A stretch of DNA of 64,000 bases, taken from positions 62,001-126,000 of the forward strand of contig NZ_MRWD01000003.1 in assembly GCF_002093625.1 (NCBI RefSeq). The letters run 5' to 3'. Source of the stretch: Rouxiella silvae. GTDB lineage: Bacteria; Pseudomonadota; Gammaproteobacteria; Enterobacterales; Enterobacteriaceae. Positions 1 through 8,224 of this stretch are shown piece after piece. Every line of letters starts with the position of its first letter. Positions within the stretch are counted from its first letter, which is position 1. The notes beneath the pieces are model-generated. The model did not search any database, was not told the DNA's origin, and worked only from the letters and a program-made list of their open reading frames with translations. Both the position numbers and the translations under genes were made by a program.

Positions 1-339
1 TACATCGTCAGGGTGGCACAGCTTGTGTATAAAATTTCATGGACCGAGCCGACCGGGACTGACGTCAGCCTGATAGTCAACCTAGCCGACAAGGTGTTTC
101 ACGGCACAATATTCTTTCCGCGCTGGGTGATGAACAATCCGCAAAAAACCGTGTGTTTCCAAAACGAGCATATTGCAAAAATGGAAACTTACCGCGAGGC
201 CGGTCCGGCTTATCCAACCGAAGTGATTGACGAATTCGCCACCATCACTTTTGTACGCGACTGCGGCACGGATAATGACGACGTGATTAACTGCGCGGCC
301 AGTGAGTTACCTAAAGATTTCCCGAAAAATCTACGTTAA
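1..339 (+). CDS. padC: Phenolic acid decarboxylase (3' part, cut by window edge)
   Basis: Non-oxidative decarboxylation of hydroxycinnamic acids (ferulic, p-coumaric, caffeic) to vinyl phenols; a small cytosolic beta-barrel enzyme. The visible part carries the family core SWTEPTGTDVSL, whose Glu is the catalytic acid of the family, then FHGTIFFPRWV and CFQNEHI, and ends with the acidic tail typical of PadC. The reading frame is open to base 1 and codes for family-like residues before the GTG at 13, so that GTG is not the start and the gene begins upstream of the window. About 113 of the usual 160-170 residues are present. Identification by recalled family sequence is strong. Confidence 0.9.
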   Translation, partial: YIVRVAQLVYKISWTEPTGTDVSLIVNLADKVFHGTIFFPRWVMNNPQKTVCFQNEHIAKMETYREAGPAYPTEVIDEFATITFVRDCGTDNDDVINCAASELPKDFPKNLR

Positions 340-380
340 TCACTTTTTCACTGTAGATTCGACACCCTTACGTCGCTAAA

Positions 381-410
381 AAAGGGGATCCGTTTTCACA
401 GGATCCCTTA
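381..410. terminator. Possible bidirectional terminator between padC and the hydrolase
   Basis: An inverted repeat GGGATCC/GGATCCC flanked by AAAA and CTTATT sits between the convergent ends of padC and the downstream minus-strand hydrolase. The U-tract is weak, so this is tentative. Confidence 0.35.
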
Positions 411-444
411 TTCATGGGCGCTGATCGCTGTATTTAGCGACAGC

Positions 445-1458
445 TCAGCGCAGCACGTTGAATAGAGCCTGATTGAACTTCTCGGGCTCTTCCATCTGCG
501 GCGCATGCCCCAGTCCTTTAAATTCGATCAGTTTGGAGTGCGGAATAAGCTTCGCCGCCTGCTTGCCCAACACGTTGTAATGCCCCAGCTTTGCCTTGAC
601 CTCTGGTGAAGCAATGTCGCTGCCAATCGCAGTGGTATCGGAGGTACCAATCATCAGCGTGGTCGGTACGCGCAGATTTTTCAGCTCGTAAAACACCGGC
701 TGGGTAAAAATCATGTCGTAAATCAGCGCCGAGTTCCACGCAACCAGCTTGTGCCCTGGGCCGCTGTTCAAACCTGCCAACATATCGACCCAGCGGTCAT
801 ATTCCGGTTTCCATTTACCGACATAATACGTCTTCAACTCATAGTCGTGGATGCTTTGGGCCGACAGTTTCAATTCGCGGTCATACCATTGGTCCACCGT
901 ACGGTAAGGCACACCTTTGGCCTTCCAGTCTTCAAGACCGATAGGATTCACCAGCACCAGTTTTGATACCTGCTGCGGATACATCAGCGCATAGCGCGTA
1001 GCCAGCATCCCGCCGGTTGAATGCCCGATAATAACCGCTTTAGAAATTTTCAAACTTTTGAGCAAATCGTTGGTATTGGTCGCTAACTGCTGGAAAGTGT
1101 ATTGATAATGCTCAGGTTTGGTTGAAGAGCAGAAACCTATCTGGTCAGGCGCAACCACGCGGTATCCCTTACCCAGTAACGCTTTAATGGTGTCGCCCCA
1201 GGTCGCGCCGCAGAAATTTTTGCCGTGCATCAGTACCACAGTTTGACCATTTTTCTTACCCACCGGCTGCACGTCCATATACCCCATTTGCAGCGGAACA
1301 CCTTGAGAATTAAACGAAAAATGCTTAAGTGGATAAGGGTAATCAAACCCCTGTAGTTGAGGCCCGTAGGAGGGAGCCTCTGCGGCCACCGCGGCTGTCG
1401 AGGCTAATGCGATCGCCAGAAAAGAAACGGAAAGCGCTTTTTGAAAAGAACGGATCAT
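445..1458 (-). CDS. Secreted alpha/beta hydrolase
   Basis: A predicted exported alpha/beta-hydrolase of about 337 residues; substrate unknown. An N-terminal signal peptide (basic MIRSFQK, hydrophobic stretch, AVAAEAP cleavage region) is followed by the oxyanion-loop motif VLMHGKNFCG, the nucleophile elbow GHSTGG with Ser near residue 147, and a C-terminal GLGHAPQ that supplies the catalytic His. The ATG at 1458 is chosen over an upstream TTG because AGGA lies 7 bases before it and the signal peptide then starts cleanly. It is transcribed alone, convergent with padC. Haloperoxidase/epoxide-hydrolase-like esterases share this architecture; no specific activity is claimed. Confidence 0.8.
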   Translation of the reverse strand: MIRSFQKALSVSFLAIALASTAAVAAEAPSYGPQLQGFDYPYPLKHFSFNSQGVPLQMGYMDVQPVGKKNGQTVVLMHGKNFCGATWGDTIKALLGKGYRVVAPDQIGFCSSTKPEHYQYTFQQLATNTNDLLKSLKISKAVIIGHSTGGMLATRYALMYPQQVSKLVLVNPIGLEDWKAKGVPYRTVDQWYDRELKLSAQSIHDYELKTYYVGKWKPEYDRWVDMLAGLNSGPGHKLVAWNSALIYDMIFTQPVFYELKNLRVPTTLMIGTSDTTAIGSDIASPEVKAKLGHYNVLGKQAAKLIPHSKLIEFKGLGHAPQMEEPEKFNQALFNVLR

Positions 1459-1760
1459 TGAGTTTTCCTGATAAATTGCCAATACGCGGCTTATATAAGC
1501 CGAATTTTAAGGGGTTTAACTTCAGGAATGAATCAGAAATAGTGACAAATTATTTAAGCGTACTGCCCTATATACTCGATACAAACTGGCGCAGAGCGCT
1601 AAAATTGATTGAAACAGGCACGACGAAAACAATAACGTGAGCTACGTTTGATAAGATGAACACTCAAGTGGCATAAGTCGCCATTATTGGTACTATTCTT
1701 CGGGATTTGAGCCCTATTTTCTTATAACCTTTTGAATGTTCACACTTTGCGAGCAAAATC
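1459..1760. other. Intergenic, divergent hydrolase/mtfA
   Basis: About 300 bases between divergent genes. AT-rich promoter-like stretches are present, but no operator, RNA or hairpin could be supported. Confidence 0.4.
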
Positions 1761-2537
1761 ATGATCAAGTGGCCGTGGAAAAGTAATGAACTGAAAATTG
1801 ACAAAAGCGAAGTTTGGCAGCTGGCGCTGGACATCCCCCTTTTTTCAGATTTAAACAGCCATGAACGACAGCGACTCATCCACGTCGCCGGCCAACTTTT
1901 GCAGCAAAAAAAGTTGCAGCTCCTGCAAGGGGTTGAACTTGAGGAAGCCATGCAGGCAAGAATTGCGCTGCTTTTCGCCCTACCGGTGATGGAACTGGGT
2001 GCCGAGTGGCTCGACGGCTTTCATGAAATTCTGCTTTATCCCTCACCCTTCATTGTGAGTACTCCTTGGCAAGACGAGAATGGCATTGTGCATTCCGGCA
2101 CGCAAGTTCAATCCGGTCAAAGCTGGGATCAAGGTCCAATCGTCCTGAACTGGCTAGACGTGCAAGACTCTTTCGACACCTCAGGGTTTAATCTGGTGGT
2201 GCACGAGGCTGCCCACAAGCTTGATATCCGCAACGGGGGTGAAGCGACCGGTATTCCACCCATTCCGCTGCGCGAGGTGGTTGCTTGGGAGCATGACCTG
2301 CACGCCGCCATGGAAAACCTGCAGGACGAAATTGACATGGTTGGCGAAGAGGCCGCCAGCATGGACGCCTACGCCGCAACAGACCCCGCCGAATGTTTTG
2401 CGGTGCTTTCTGAATACTTTTTCAGCGCACCCGCTCTGCTTTCAGAACGCTTTCCGCTGGTTTATGGCCATTTCACCCGTTTTTATAAGCAAGATCCCCT
2501 GATACGCCAGGCACGTGGCCGAGTCTGCGACTGTTAG
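1761..2537 (+). CDS. mtfA: Mlc titration factor A, zinc peptidase
   Basis: MtfA (formerly YeeI) is a cytosolic gluzincin-like peptidase that binds and inactivates the glucose repressor Mlc and so affects ptsG expression. The 258-residue product has the family metal motif HEAAH (His148, Glu149, His152) followed by KLDIRNGG, and downstream acidic motifs of the DUF980/MtfA family. Length equals the usual ~260-265 residues. It lies directly upstream of a tRNA-Asn, as mtfA does beside asnT in E. coli, so this edge looks like ancestral enterobacterial backbone. Confidence 0.95.
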   Translation: MIKWPWKSNELKIDKSEVWQLALDIPLFSDLNSHERQRLIHVAGQLLQQKKLQLLQGVELEEAMQARIALLFALPVMELGAEWLDGFHEILLYPSPFIVSTPWQDENGIVHSGTQVQSGQSWDQGPIVLNWLDVQDSFDTSGFNLVVHEAAHKLDIRNGGEATGIPPIPLREVVAWEHDLHAAMENLQDEIDMVGEEAASMDAYAATDPAECFAVLSEYFFSAPALLSERFPLVYGHFTRFYKQDPLIRQARGRVCDC

Positions 2538-2634
2538 CATTCCACCACGTAAGCCAAAATATGCCGGTGAACGCTGATTTCTGGCTCACTTTGCTCAGTT
2601 GCTGAGCAGTCGAACGCCGTATCGTAATTTGGCG

Positions 2635-2663
2635 TTGACACACCCACGCCCTCTGGATATGAT
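2635..2663 (+). promoter_or_regulatory. Sigma-70 promoter of tRNA-Asn copy 1
   Basis: A consensus -35 TTGACA (2635-2640), a 17-base spacer and a -10 TATGAT (2658-2663) are followed by a GC-rich discriminator GCGCCCC. That discriminator is typical of stringently controlled stable-RNA promoters. Confidence 0.85.
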
Positions 2664-2681
2664 GCGCCCCGTTCACACGAT

Positions 2682-2757
2682 TCCTCTGTAGTTCAGTCGG
2701 TAGAACGGCGGACTGTTAATCCGTATGTCACTGGTTCGAGTCCAGTCAGAGGAGCCA
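2682..2757 (+). tRNA. tRNA-Asn (GTT), copy 1
   Basis: A 76-base cloverleaf with encoded CCA. The acceptor arms TCCTCTG and CAGAGGA pair, the anticodon loop is CTGTTAA with anticodon GTT, and the T-arm contains GGTTCGAGTCC. It has its own promoter and terminator. A copy identical over the tRNA itself lies 53,403 bases downstream. Confidence 0.98.
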
Positions 2758-2764
2758 AATTTAG

Positions 2765-2799
2765 AAAAGCCCGCACAAGGAAACTTGCGCGGGCTTTTT
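2765..2799 (+). terminator. tRNA-Asn copy 1 terminator
   Basis: Arms AAAAGCCCGC-CAAG and CTTG-GCGGGCTTTT with loop GAAA, followed by T-rich sequence, immediately downstream of the tRNA. Confidence 0.9.
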
Positions 2800-2954
2800 G
2801 CTTTTTCAATTGTTACGCTGATCGCAAAGGATTGATGATCTAATTTTAGGGTCGATACTTAAGTGATCCACAACGTCTGTTAACCACACAAAAACCGCAG
2901 TCTCAAGCCCCGAGATATACCCTTTAAAATCTCTCGTTCCTAAGGTCTATATCT

Positions 2955-3848
2955 TTAAAAATAACTACGAATCCAGCCATGGTCAGCCATGACAGGTTCT
3001 TGCAGATCCATTGCATTACATCGTGCTTCATTAACGCATGTGTAAATAGTCCCTTTGTAACTCACTACATCACCCTTCTCAATTTGCCCTACTTTATCAG
3101 CACTCAATAAATAGTCATAAGCCATGATATCAGTTACAGCCGGCGAACGATTATCCACCCCACCGCAGTCGCCTTTATCCGCGCCCACAATGCATATTTC
3201 AACGTCTAACCGGCGTTCATCAGTAGGTACTGTGATAATCGTTGTAAACTTTGCCTTTTGGCTTTTACTGATACTTGGCGCCATAAATGAAAGCTTGTCA
3301 TGGTTAATTTCAACCTTGGTATTTTTCAACAACTGCGTAGTCGCGTTGTCCATTTCCCATTTATAGGTGAATTTTTTATTTTGTTCCTCCTTGCCGTGGA
3401 GAATATCAAATGAGATCTCTGCTTTAGCCCCGGCGTTTACATAATCAGTAACTTTCACGCCATCACATTTAAAAAACGAACCATCCTGGCAAAATGTATG
3501 GGTGATGACATCATACTTACCATTATTGTCCACAACAGCTTGCAAGCGAGACTTACGTGGCAGGAACGAAGGAATACCCGTAGTTGCCGTTTTGCCAGAA
3601 GATTTAAATAATACAGCCTTAACTTGTTTAGCTGAGTATTCACCTAACTTTGTATAATTAATAAACCAACTGATGTCATTTTGATTCACATCGGAATTTT
3701 TAAGTTCAAAGCGCGCGTGTGTTGAGTCGCTGCTAATCGTAGTCGGGCCATCAATATATACATTGCTGAGATATTCAGTTGACGCAAAAGCAGTGGAAAA
3801 AGCCAGTCCTAGTGAGACACACAATGCAACTTGGGTTATACGTTTCAT
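2955..3848 (-). CDS. Secreted protein with possible C-terminal carbohydrate-binding module
   Basis: Not recognised as a characterised family. The 297-residue product has a clear signal peptide (MKRITQ, hydrophobic core, cleavage after AFA near residue 22). A beta-rich middle follows with Cys pairs (FCQDGSFFKC and CIVGADKGDC). The last ~50 residues (VGQIEKGDVV, YKGTIYTCVN, ending HGWIRSYF) resemble short chitin-binding modules in which aromatic residues line a sugar-binding face. Codon use is AT-richer than mtfA, and the gene sits just after a tRNA, both compatible with horizontal acquisition. It is a single transcription unit; the function, perhaps adhesion or glycan binding, is inferred. Confidence 0.65.
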   Translation of the reverse strand: MKRITQVALCVSLGLAFSTAFASTEYLSNVYIDGPTTISSDSTHARFELKNSDVNQNDISWFINYTKLGEYSAKQVKAVLFKSSGKTATTGIPSFLPRKSRLQAVVDNNGKYDVITHTFCQDGSFFKCDGVKVTDYVNAGAKAEISFDILHGKEEQNKKFTYKWEMDNATTQLLKNTKVEINHDKLSFMAPSISKSQKAKFTTIITVPTDERRLDVEICIVGADKGDCGGVDNRSPAVTDIMAYDYLLSADKVGQIEKGDVVSYKGTIYTCVNEARCNAMDLQEPVMADHGWIRSYF

Positions 3849-4081
3849 TCGTTCATCCTTTAACGTTATTATTTACTACTGGTATCAGCAGTGATTGCAA
3901 TTATACTGATTAAATAAAATAGTGTAACCAAATGTAATTAAATTAGAAATGTCTGCACTTCAGATAGATATTTCTTCTAAAACGTTTCATCCCATTGAAA
4001 GCACGAATGCTCACGCAAGCGTTTTAAAAAAGTCTTGAGGGTATATAGGGGTAGTGCAGTAATATCAGTTTCGGATCTGTG

Positions 4082-4122
4082 AATACAGAAAAAGGGCGCA
4101 TCATGCGCCCTTTTTCTGTATT
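4082..4122 (-). terminator. Strong perfect-palindrome terminator
   Basis: Two perfect 20-base arms around a single central base (AATACAGAAAAAGGGCGCAT and its complement) make a GC core with U-runs on both strands. It ends the downstream minus-strand hydrolase gene and can work in both directions. Confidence 0.85.
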
Positions 4123-4140
4123 TTTTATCGTCGTGAACTT

Positions 4141-4932
4141 TTAATAGCCAGGCACGTGGGCGGCTTTCATGATGAGATTTGCCACGGCCACAGGCTGAGA
4201 TATTAATGATACGTGACTGGATTTTAACTCTATCGTTTGAGCGTGCATACGTTTAGCCATAAAGCGTTCAAGATCGGGGTTAATGGTGCGATCCTCAGTA
4301 GAAACCGCATAATATGTTGGCTTGAATTGCCATGCGGCCACTGTCGTTTTGGCCATGGTGATAGCCTTACCCATCGGCTGTTGTACGGCGTAGTAGGCTT
4401 TGGCCTCACTGACAGGCAAGTCCCCCGCAAAATCATGAATAAACGCCGATTCGCTCAAAGCCCCATAACCATCATTCCATGTTAAGCCTGCTGAAGCCGG
4501 AGCCGCTGGATATTTTTTTGTCAGGGCCGGGTAATCTTCTCCTGCGGCCGGTGCGCGGGCCGCAATATAGACCAGACCTTTCACTTCAGGCTCATTACCG
4601 GCTTGGGTGATCACCATTCCGCCATAGGAGTGTGCCACCAGAATAACCGGGCCATTTTGCAAGGCAAGCGCACGTTTAACCGCCGCGACATCATCATCAA
4701 GTGAAGTCGTTGGATTTTGTACTGCCGTCACATGGAGACCTTTTGCCTGAAGCAACGGGATAACCTTAGACCAACTGGATGCGTCAGCAAATAAACCGTG
4801 AACCAGTACGATATTGGTGACTTCCTGTGGAGACGTTGTTTTTGTGCTGGTTGCTGAATCAGCATGAACAACAGAGGCGCTCATTCCAGCAAGCACAAGG
4901 GAAGCGATTAAAGACAGATTGCGTAATTTCAT
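4141..4932 (-). CDS. Secreted alpha/beta hydrolase (EstC-like)
   Basis: A 263-residue exported hydrolase of the alpha/beta fold, related by pattern to esterases of the salicylate-esterase/EstC type. It has a signal peptide (MKLRNLSLIASLVLAG, cleavage near VVHADS), an oxyanion motif VLVHGLFAD, a nucleophile elbow AHSYGG, an acid residue likely in the STEDRTI segment, and the catalytic His in KSSHVSL. The ATG lies just inside a basic n-region and no competing start is needed. It is monocistronic, with a strong terminator downstream. It is distinct from the other secreted hydrolase at 0.4-1.5 kb (HSTGG elbow), so not a recent duplication. Substrate unknown. Confidence 0.8.
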   Translation of the reverse strand: MKLRNLSLIASLVLAGMSASVVHADSATSTKTTSPQEVTNIVLVHGLFADASSWSKVIPLLQAKGLHVTAVQNPTTSLDDDVAAVKRALALQNGPVILVAHSYGGMVITQAGNEPEVKGLVYIAARAPAAGEDYPALTKKYPAAPASAGLTWNDGYGALSESAFIHDFAGDLPVSEAKAYYAVQQPMGKAITMAKTTVAAWQFKPTYYAVSTEDRTINPDLERFMAKRMHAQTIELKSSHVSLISQPVAVANLIMKAAHVPGY

Positions 4933-5082
4933 AATGGATACTCAAGTGAAGGTGTGACTCACAATATACCCAGCGAGAACCAACAAAAGTCTGTCGAGAA
5001 AATGACAAAATAATGACGTACCAAAAAGCCTAGCTCTTGTGTATAGACTCAATTATTTCTTGAAAGGGTGAAAAGAGATAAA

Positions 5083-5111
5083 TCCCCCTATGAGTCAAGC
5101 TCATAAGGGGA
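5083..5111 (-). terminator. Terminator of the PQQ dehydrogenase gene
   Basis: Twelve-base arms TCCCCCTATGAG/CTCATAAGGGGA with one mismatch, followed on the minus strand by TTTATCTCTTTTC, just past the dehydrogenase stop codon. Confidence 0.7.
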
Positions 5112-5127
5112 TAATTAACGACGACGT

Positions 5128-7560
5128 TTATTGAGGTAACGCGTAGGCAATCACGAAGTTACCGCGTGGGGTATGCATGAAATGGTGACCTGTCGCGGTA
5201 ATCACTACATACTCGCGCCCGCCCTGCTCGTAAACCATCGGTGTAGCCTGCGCACCAGCCGGTAACGCTATTGACCATACCGTTTTGCCGGTGGTGATAT
5301 CGATGGCGCGGAAAAGGTTGTCCGTGGCGGCAGCAATAAAGATCAGACCTGACTGGGTCACCACTGAGCCACCGTTGTTCGGGGTACCAATGTTGATAGG
5401 CAACCCGGTCGGCAAGCCAAACGGACCATTCTCGCGCGCGGTGCCCAGCGGGCGATCCCAGACAGTTCGACCATCGCGAATATCAATTGCGCGGATCCCG
5501 CCGTACGGTGGCTCTTTGCAAAGCATGCCCGTGAACGGGAGCTGCCAGCCAGCATTAACATTTACCGCAACAGGGACGCCTTCTTGTGGATCCCCTGCAC
5601 CTTCGGCACGCGCTTCGGCGACGGGGTCATTAAGAACATCACGCGCCTTCCAGCCCATAGCATCCGCATCTTTACGGCTGACCAGTTTGGTATAGTTGGG
5701 CATGTCATTGTAGTTAGCAATGATCAGGCCTCGGGCCGGATCGAACGCCACACCACCCCAGTCAACGCCCCCGTTGTAACCCGGGTAATCGATGATCGGT
5801 TTATCCAGACTCGGTGGCGTAAACCTACCGCGGTAATCCGCCTGAGCAAACTGGATACGGCACACCAATTGATCTATTGGCGTTAGACCCCACATATTCT
5901 CAGGTTTGAGATCAGGCTTAGCCAGCGAATTAAACAGTGAGAAAGGTTGAGTCTTGCTGCGTGCCTGCGGCTCAAGACCCCCCTGCGGTACGGCGCGTTC
6001 TTCAACACCGAACAATGATTTACCGGTCGCGCGATTGAGCACGTAGGTTTCACCGTTCTTCGTCGGGAAGATAATCGCCGGCACTTTAGAGCCATCTGCC
6101 TGAGGATAATCCACCAGCGTAGGTGAAGCACCCGGATCGTAATCCCAAACGTCATTATGCGTATTCTGGAACGACCAACGCGGCTTGCCGGTGTCAATAT
6201 CCAACGCTGTCAGTGAAGGAGAATATTTGTTCTCGTTTGCCGTGCGGGTACTCGAGTAGTAATCTCCTGATGCGTTGGCAACAGGCAAATACACCAGGCC
6301 CAGCTTGTCGTCACCGGTGAATGGAGCCCATACGTCCGGTGAACCGCGCTTGTACTGATCGTCGCCAGTACGCGGTGCGGTGTTTTGTGGATCGGCGGCA
6401 TCCCATACCCACTTCAATCGCCCCGTCTTGACGTCGTAAGCTTTGGTCACACCTGCCGGACCAAAAGCACGCTGCCCGTCAACCGTGGTGTGGCCAACCA
6501 CCAACGTGTCGCGAATCACCGCAGGCGGTGAGGTTATCGAGACATAGCCGTGGTAAATCTTGCCCATATCGTCGGTAATGCTGACCTCGCCGTTCTTGCC
6601 GAAGTCCTGACAACGTTTGCCTGTCTGTGCATCCAGCTCAATCACGCGGGCATCGAGCGTGCCGACAATGACACGGCGTTCACAGGCCGCAGCGCCCGAA
6701 CTGACTGCTGAGGTAGAGGAAACGCCAGGGTCCTGATAGTAAGCCATAGAGCGGCATGATGGAGTATAAGGCACCGACTCGGGCGTAATGCCCGGATCAA
6801 ACTCCCACTGCTTCTTGCCTGTTGATGCATCCAGAGCCACCACTTTATTAAGATAGCCGCAGACATACAAAGTGTTGCCAATTTTCAAAGGCGTGTTCTG
6901 CACGCCCCAGCGCGTATCTTTAGGCACATCGCCCGCTTCGGACTGCCAGGCAACCTGAAGGTTCTTCACATTATCGGGCGTTATCTGCGTGGCTGAAGAG
7001 TAACGGTCTGTGGCCTGATTACCACCATAAGATGTCCAGTCAGTAGACGGAATAACGTGATTCACGCCGCTCCCTGTGTCAGCCTGGAATGTATTATCCG
7101 TTCCGGTAGGCACGTCCTTCGCTTGTGTAACATGGTACGGCACGAAAGCCAGTCCACCTGCCACGATGAAAGCCAGCACCAGAATGCCTGATACCGTACG
7201 AGATACGCGTCGCGCGAGTCCACGGTGTAAGGTAGGCAGTAAAAACGAGAAGGCGATGGCGAAAATCAGCATCAGGGCGAAACGCGGCACCCATCCCCAG
7301 TAATCGGTGCCGGACTCGACGATAGTCCAGATAAGGGTAAAGATGAACAGCACACCAAACCACCCGGTGGCTTTCGATGATCTGCGAGCAAGATATACTG
7401 CACTGATAACGCTAAGAATACCTGCAATCGCGTAGTACCAGTTACCGCCAAGCGCGATAAGCCACGCGCCTCCTATAATCATGGCTATGCCGAAAAAGCC
7501 CAATAAGAGTGCGAGTAACCATCGCCCCACCCTTCCAAAGGCACATTCTGTACTCTTCAT
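5128..7560 (-). CDS. Membrane-bound PQQ-dependent dehydrogenase, glucose/quinate/shikimate family
   Basis: An inner-membrane quinoprotein that oxidises a sugar, polyol or cyclic acid in the periplasm and passes electrons to ubiquinone. The 810-residue product has about five transmembrane helices in the first ~135 residues, then an eight-bladed propeller with repeated A-x-D-x-x-T-G-K-x-x-W blades (for example ALDASTGKKQW and AIDITTGKTVW), the family segment QLVCRIQF and a C-terminal GHHFMHTPRGNFVIAYAL. E. coli Gcd (796 aa) has GGHGSFG at that C-terminal place; the HHF.TP form reminds me of quinate/shikimate-type members, so the symbol gcd is withheld. AGGGA lies 7 bases before the ATG. No pqq synthesis genes are visible in the window. 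Confidence 0.88.
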   Translation of the reverse strand: MKSTECAFGRVGRWLLALLLGFFGIAMIIGGAWLIALGGNWYYAIAGILSVISAVYLARRSSKATGWFGVLFIFTLIWTIVESGTDYWGWVPRFALMLIFAIAFSFLLPTLHRGLARRVSRTVSGILVLAFIVAGGLAFVPYHVTQAKDVPTGTDNTFQADTGSGVNHVIPSTDWTSYGGNQATDRYSSATQITPDNVKNLQVAWQSEAGDVPKDTRWGVQNTPLKIGNTLYVCGYLNKVVALDASTGKKQWEFDPGITPESVPYTPSCRSMAYYQDPGVSSTSAVSSGAAACERRVIVGTLDARVIELDAQTGKRCQDFGKNGEVSITDDMGKIYHGYVSITSPPAVIRDTLVVGHTTVDGQRAFGPAGVTKAYDVKTGRLKWVWDAADPQNTAPRTGDDQYKRGSPDVWAPFTGDDKLGLVYLPVANASGDYYSSTRTANENKYSPSLTALDIDTGKPRWSFQNTHNDVWDYDPGASPTLVDYPQADGSKVPAIIFPTKNGETYVLNRATGKSLFGVEERAVPQGGLEPQARSKTQPFSLFNSLAKPDLKPENMWGLTPIDQLVCRIQFAQADYRGRFTPPSLDKPIIDYPGYNGGVDWGGVAFDPARGLIIANYNDMPNYTKLVSRKDADAMGWKARDVLNDPVAEARAEGAGDPQEGVPVAVNVNAGWQLPFTGMLCKEPPYGGIRAIDIRDGRTVWDRPLGTARENGPFGLPTGLPINIGTPNNGGSVVTQSGLIFIAAATDNLFRAIDITTGKTVWSIALPAGAQATPMVYEQGGREYVVITATGHHFMHTPRGNFVIAYALPQ

Positions 7561-7814
7561 GATAGATCCCTAATAGAAAATATAACTCTGTCAGGCAACT
7601 TTCGTAGCTTGCTTCGTGAATACTCCTGCCGGGGCTGCAATAAAACGCCCTGAGAATATACAGTGAAGGGGTAACCTGAAGCCGCCCTTTCCTTACGAAT
7701 CTTGACTCAAGCTTACAATGCGTTTGTTACAATTTATGCTTATTTGTTATTAAAATGAAAATAGACACATTATTAAGGCTCATCATTAGAGAGCTTATTC
7801 AGTCATCGGAATTA

Positions 7815-8087
7815 TCAAAAATAAGGCTTAAAATGCCACTCATTATTCTGTAGTAGATTGAGCATCCCCTCTTCATAGAGAATATGGCGCCAACGGGTAA
7901 AAAGTCGTAAAAATCGCAGATCAATGCCCTGCATCCGCATGCTGGATTCAATAAACCAGCATTGAGGCTGAATAAACGCCAACCGGTGTAAAATTTGTAG
8001 CATGAGCAGCGGTGCCAAAGATTCACTCTCTGACTGAAAAGCGGGGATGGCATTAATTTGACTGCTTCTCAACATAGTAGAGGCCAT
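7815..8087 (-). CDS. Small hypothetical protein beside a Fur box
   Basis: A 90-residue reading frame without a family I recognise. The middle (SLAPLLMLQILHRLAFIQ) is amphipathic and leucine-rich, followed by several Arg and aromatic residues. It faintly recalls the SulA-type LL-x-L-x-x-L segment, too weakly to name. Its ATG lies 11 bases from the edge of a perfect Fur palindrome, which would cover its promoter. No Shine-Dalgarno sequence precedes the ATG at 8087 or the internal one at 8075, so translation is uncertain. The 254 bases between it and the dehydrogenase hold nothing else I can identify. Confidence 0.35.
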   Translation of the reverse strand: MASTMLRSSQINAIPAFQSESESLAPLLMLQILHRLAFIQPQCWFIESSMRMQGIDLRFLRLFTRWRHILYEEGMLNLLQNNEWHFKPYF

Positions 8088-8098
8088 TGGCGATTAAA

Positions 8099-8131
8099 TG
8101 ATAGTGAAAATGATAATCATTTTCACTATCA
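8099..8131. promoter_or_regulatory. Perfect Fur box with embedded divergent promoters
   Basis: A 16-base perfect inverted repeat around one central A (TGATAGTGAAAATGAT-A-complement). Its core AATGATAATCATT matches the Fur consensus of GATAAT hexamers. GTGAAA/TATCAT elements with 17-base spacing occur inside it on both strands because of the symmetry. Iron-bound Fur would therefore repress transcription in both directions. Confidence 0.85.
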
Positions 8132-8137
8132 TATCAA

Positions 8138-8210
8138 GCCTGTTTTGCATCATTAAGTGACGATTGACGGTGTGAAAGCCCTCTATTCGTGGTGAGTAGA
8201 GGGCTTTTTC
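8138..8210 (+). ncRNA. Candidate Fur-repressed small RNA
   Basis: A predicted plus-strand transcript of about 70-80 bases. It would start just downstream of the Fur-box promoter (-10-like TATCAT at 8127-8132) and end at an intrinsic terminator whose longer T-run (TTTTT) is on the plus strand. There is no ORF in it. The layout of Fur box, short RNA and terminator is that of RyhB-type RNAs, but I see no RyhB core sequence. The terminator may instead belong to the minus-strand ABC-F gene, so this remains an inference. Confidence 0.35.
8175..8209. terminator. Bidirectional intrinsic terminator
   Basis: Eleven-base arms AAAGCCCTCTA/TAGAGGGCTTT separated by 11-13 bases. The U-tract is TTTTT on plus and TTT on minus. 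It lies 16 bases past the ABC-F stop codon and can also end a plus-strand RNA from the Fur box. Confidence 0.8.
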
Positions 8211-8224
8211 TCTGCTGTTTAAAG

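Larger units (their letters stand above)
2665..2808 (+). repeat. Direct repeat A, copy 1 (tRNA-Asn unit)
   Basis: This 144-base block covers the discriminator, tRNA-Asn and terminator. It recurs at 56068-56211 with two mismatches (2676 C/A and 2766 A/G). The two copies bracket 53.4 kb of mostly accessory genes and could recombine to delete or amplify it. Confidence 0.95.

Noticed and set aside
1329..1640. 103-residue plus-strand frame
   Set aside because: Antisense to the hydrolase signal peptide with arginine-rich, non-family sequence and no start signals.
5128..7560. Naming the PQQ dehydrogenase gcd
   Set aside because: Several blocks differ from E. coli Gcd, especially the C-terminus; only the broader family is supported.
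7799..8053. 84-residue minus-strand frame near the Fur box
   Set aside because: It overlaps the 90-codon frame in another phase, starts within it and has no ribosome-binding site or protein-like pattern; at most one of the two can be real.
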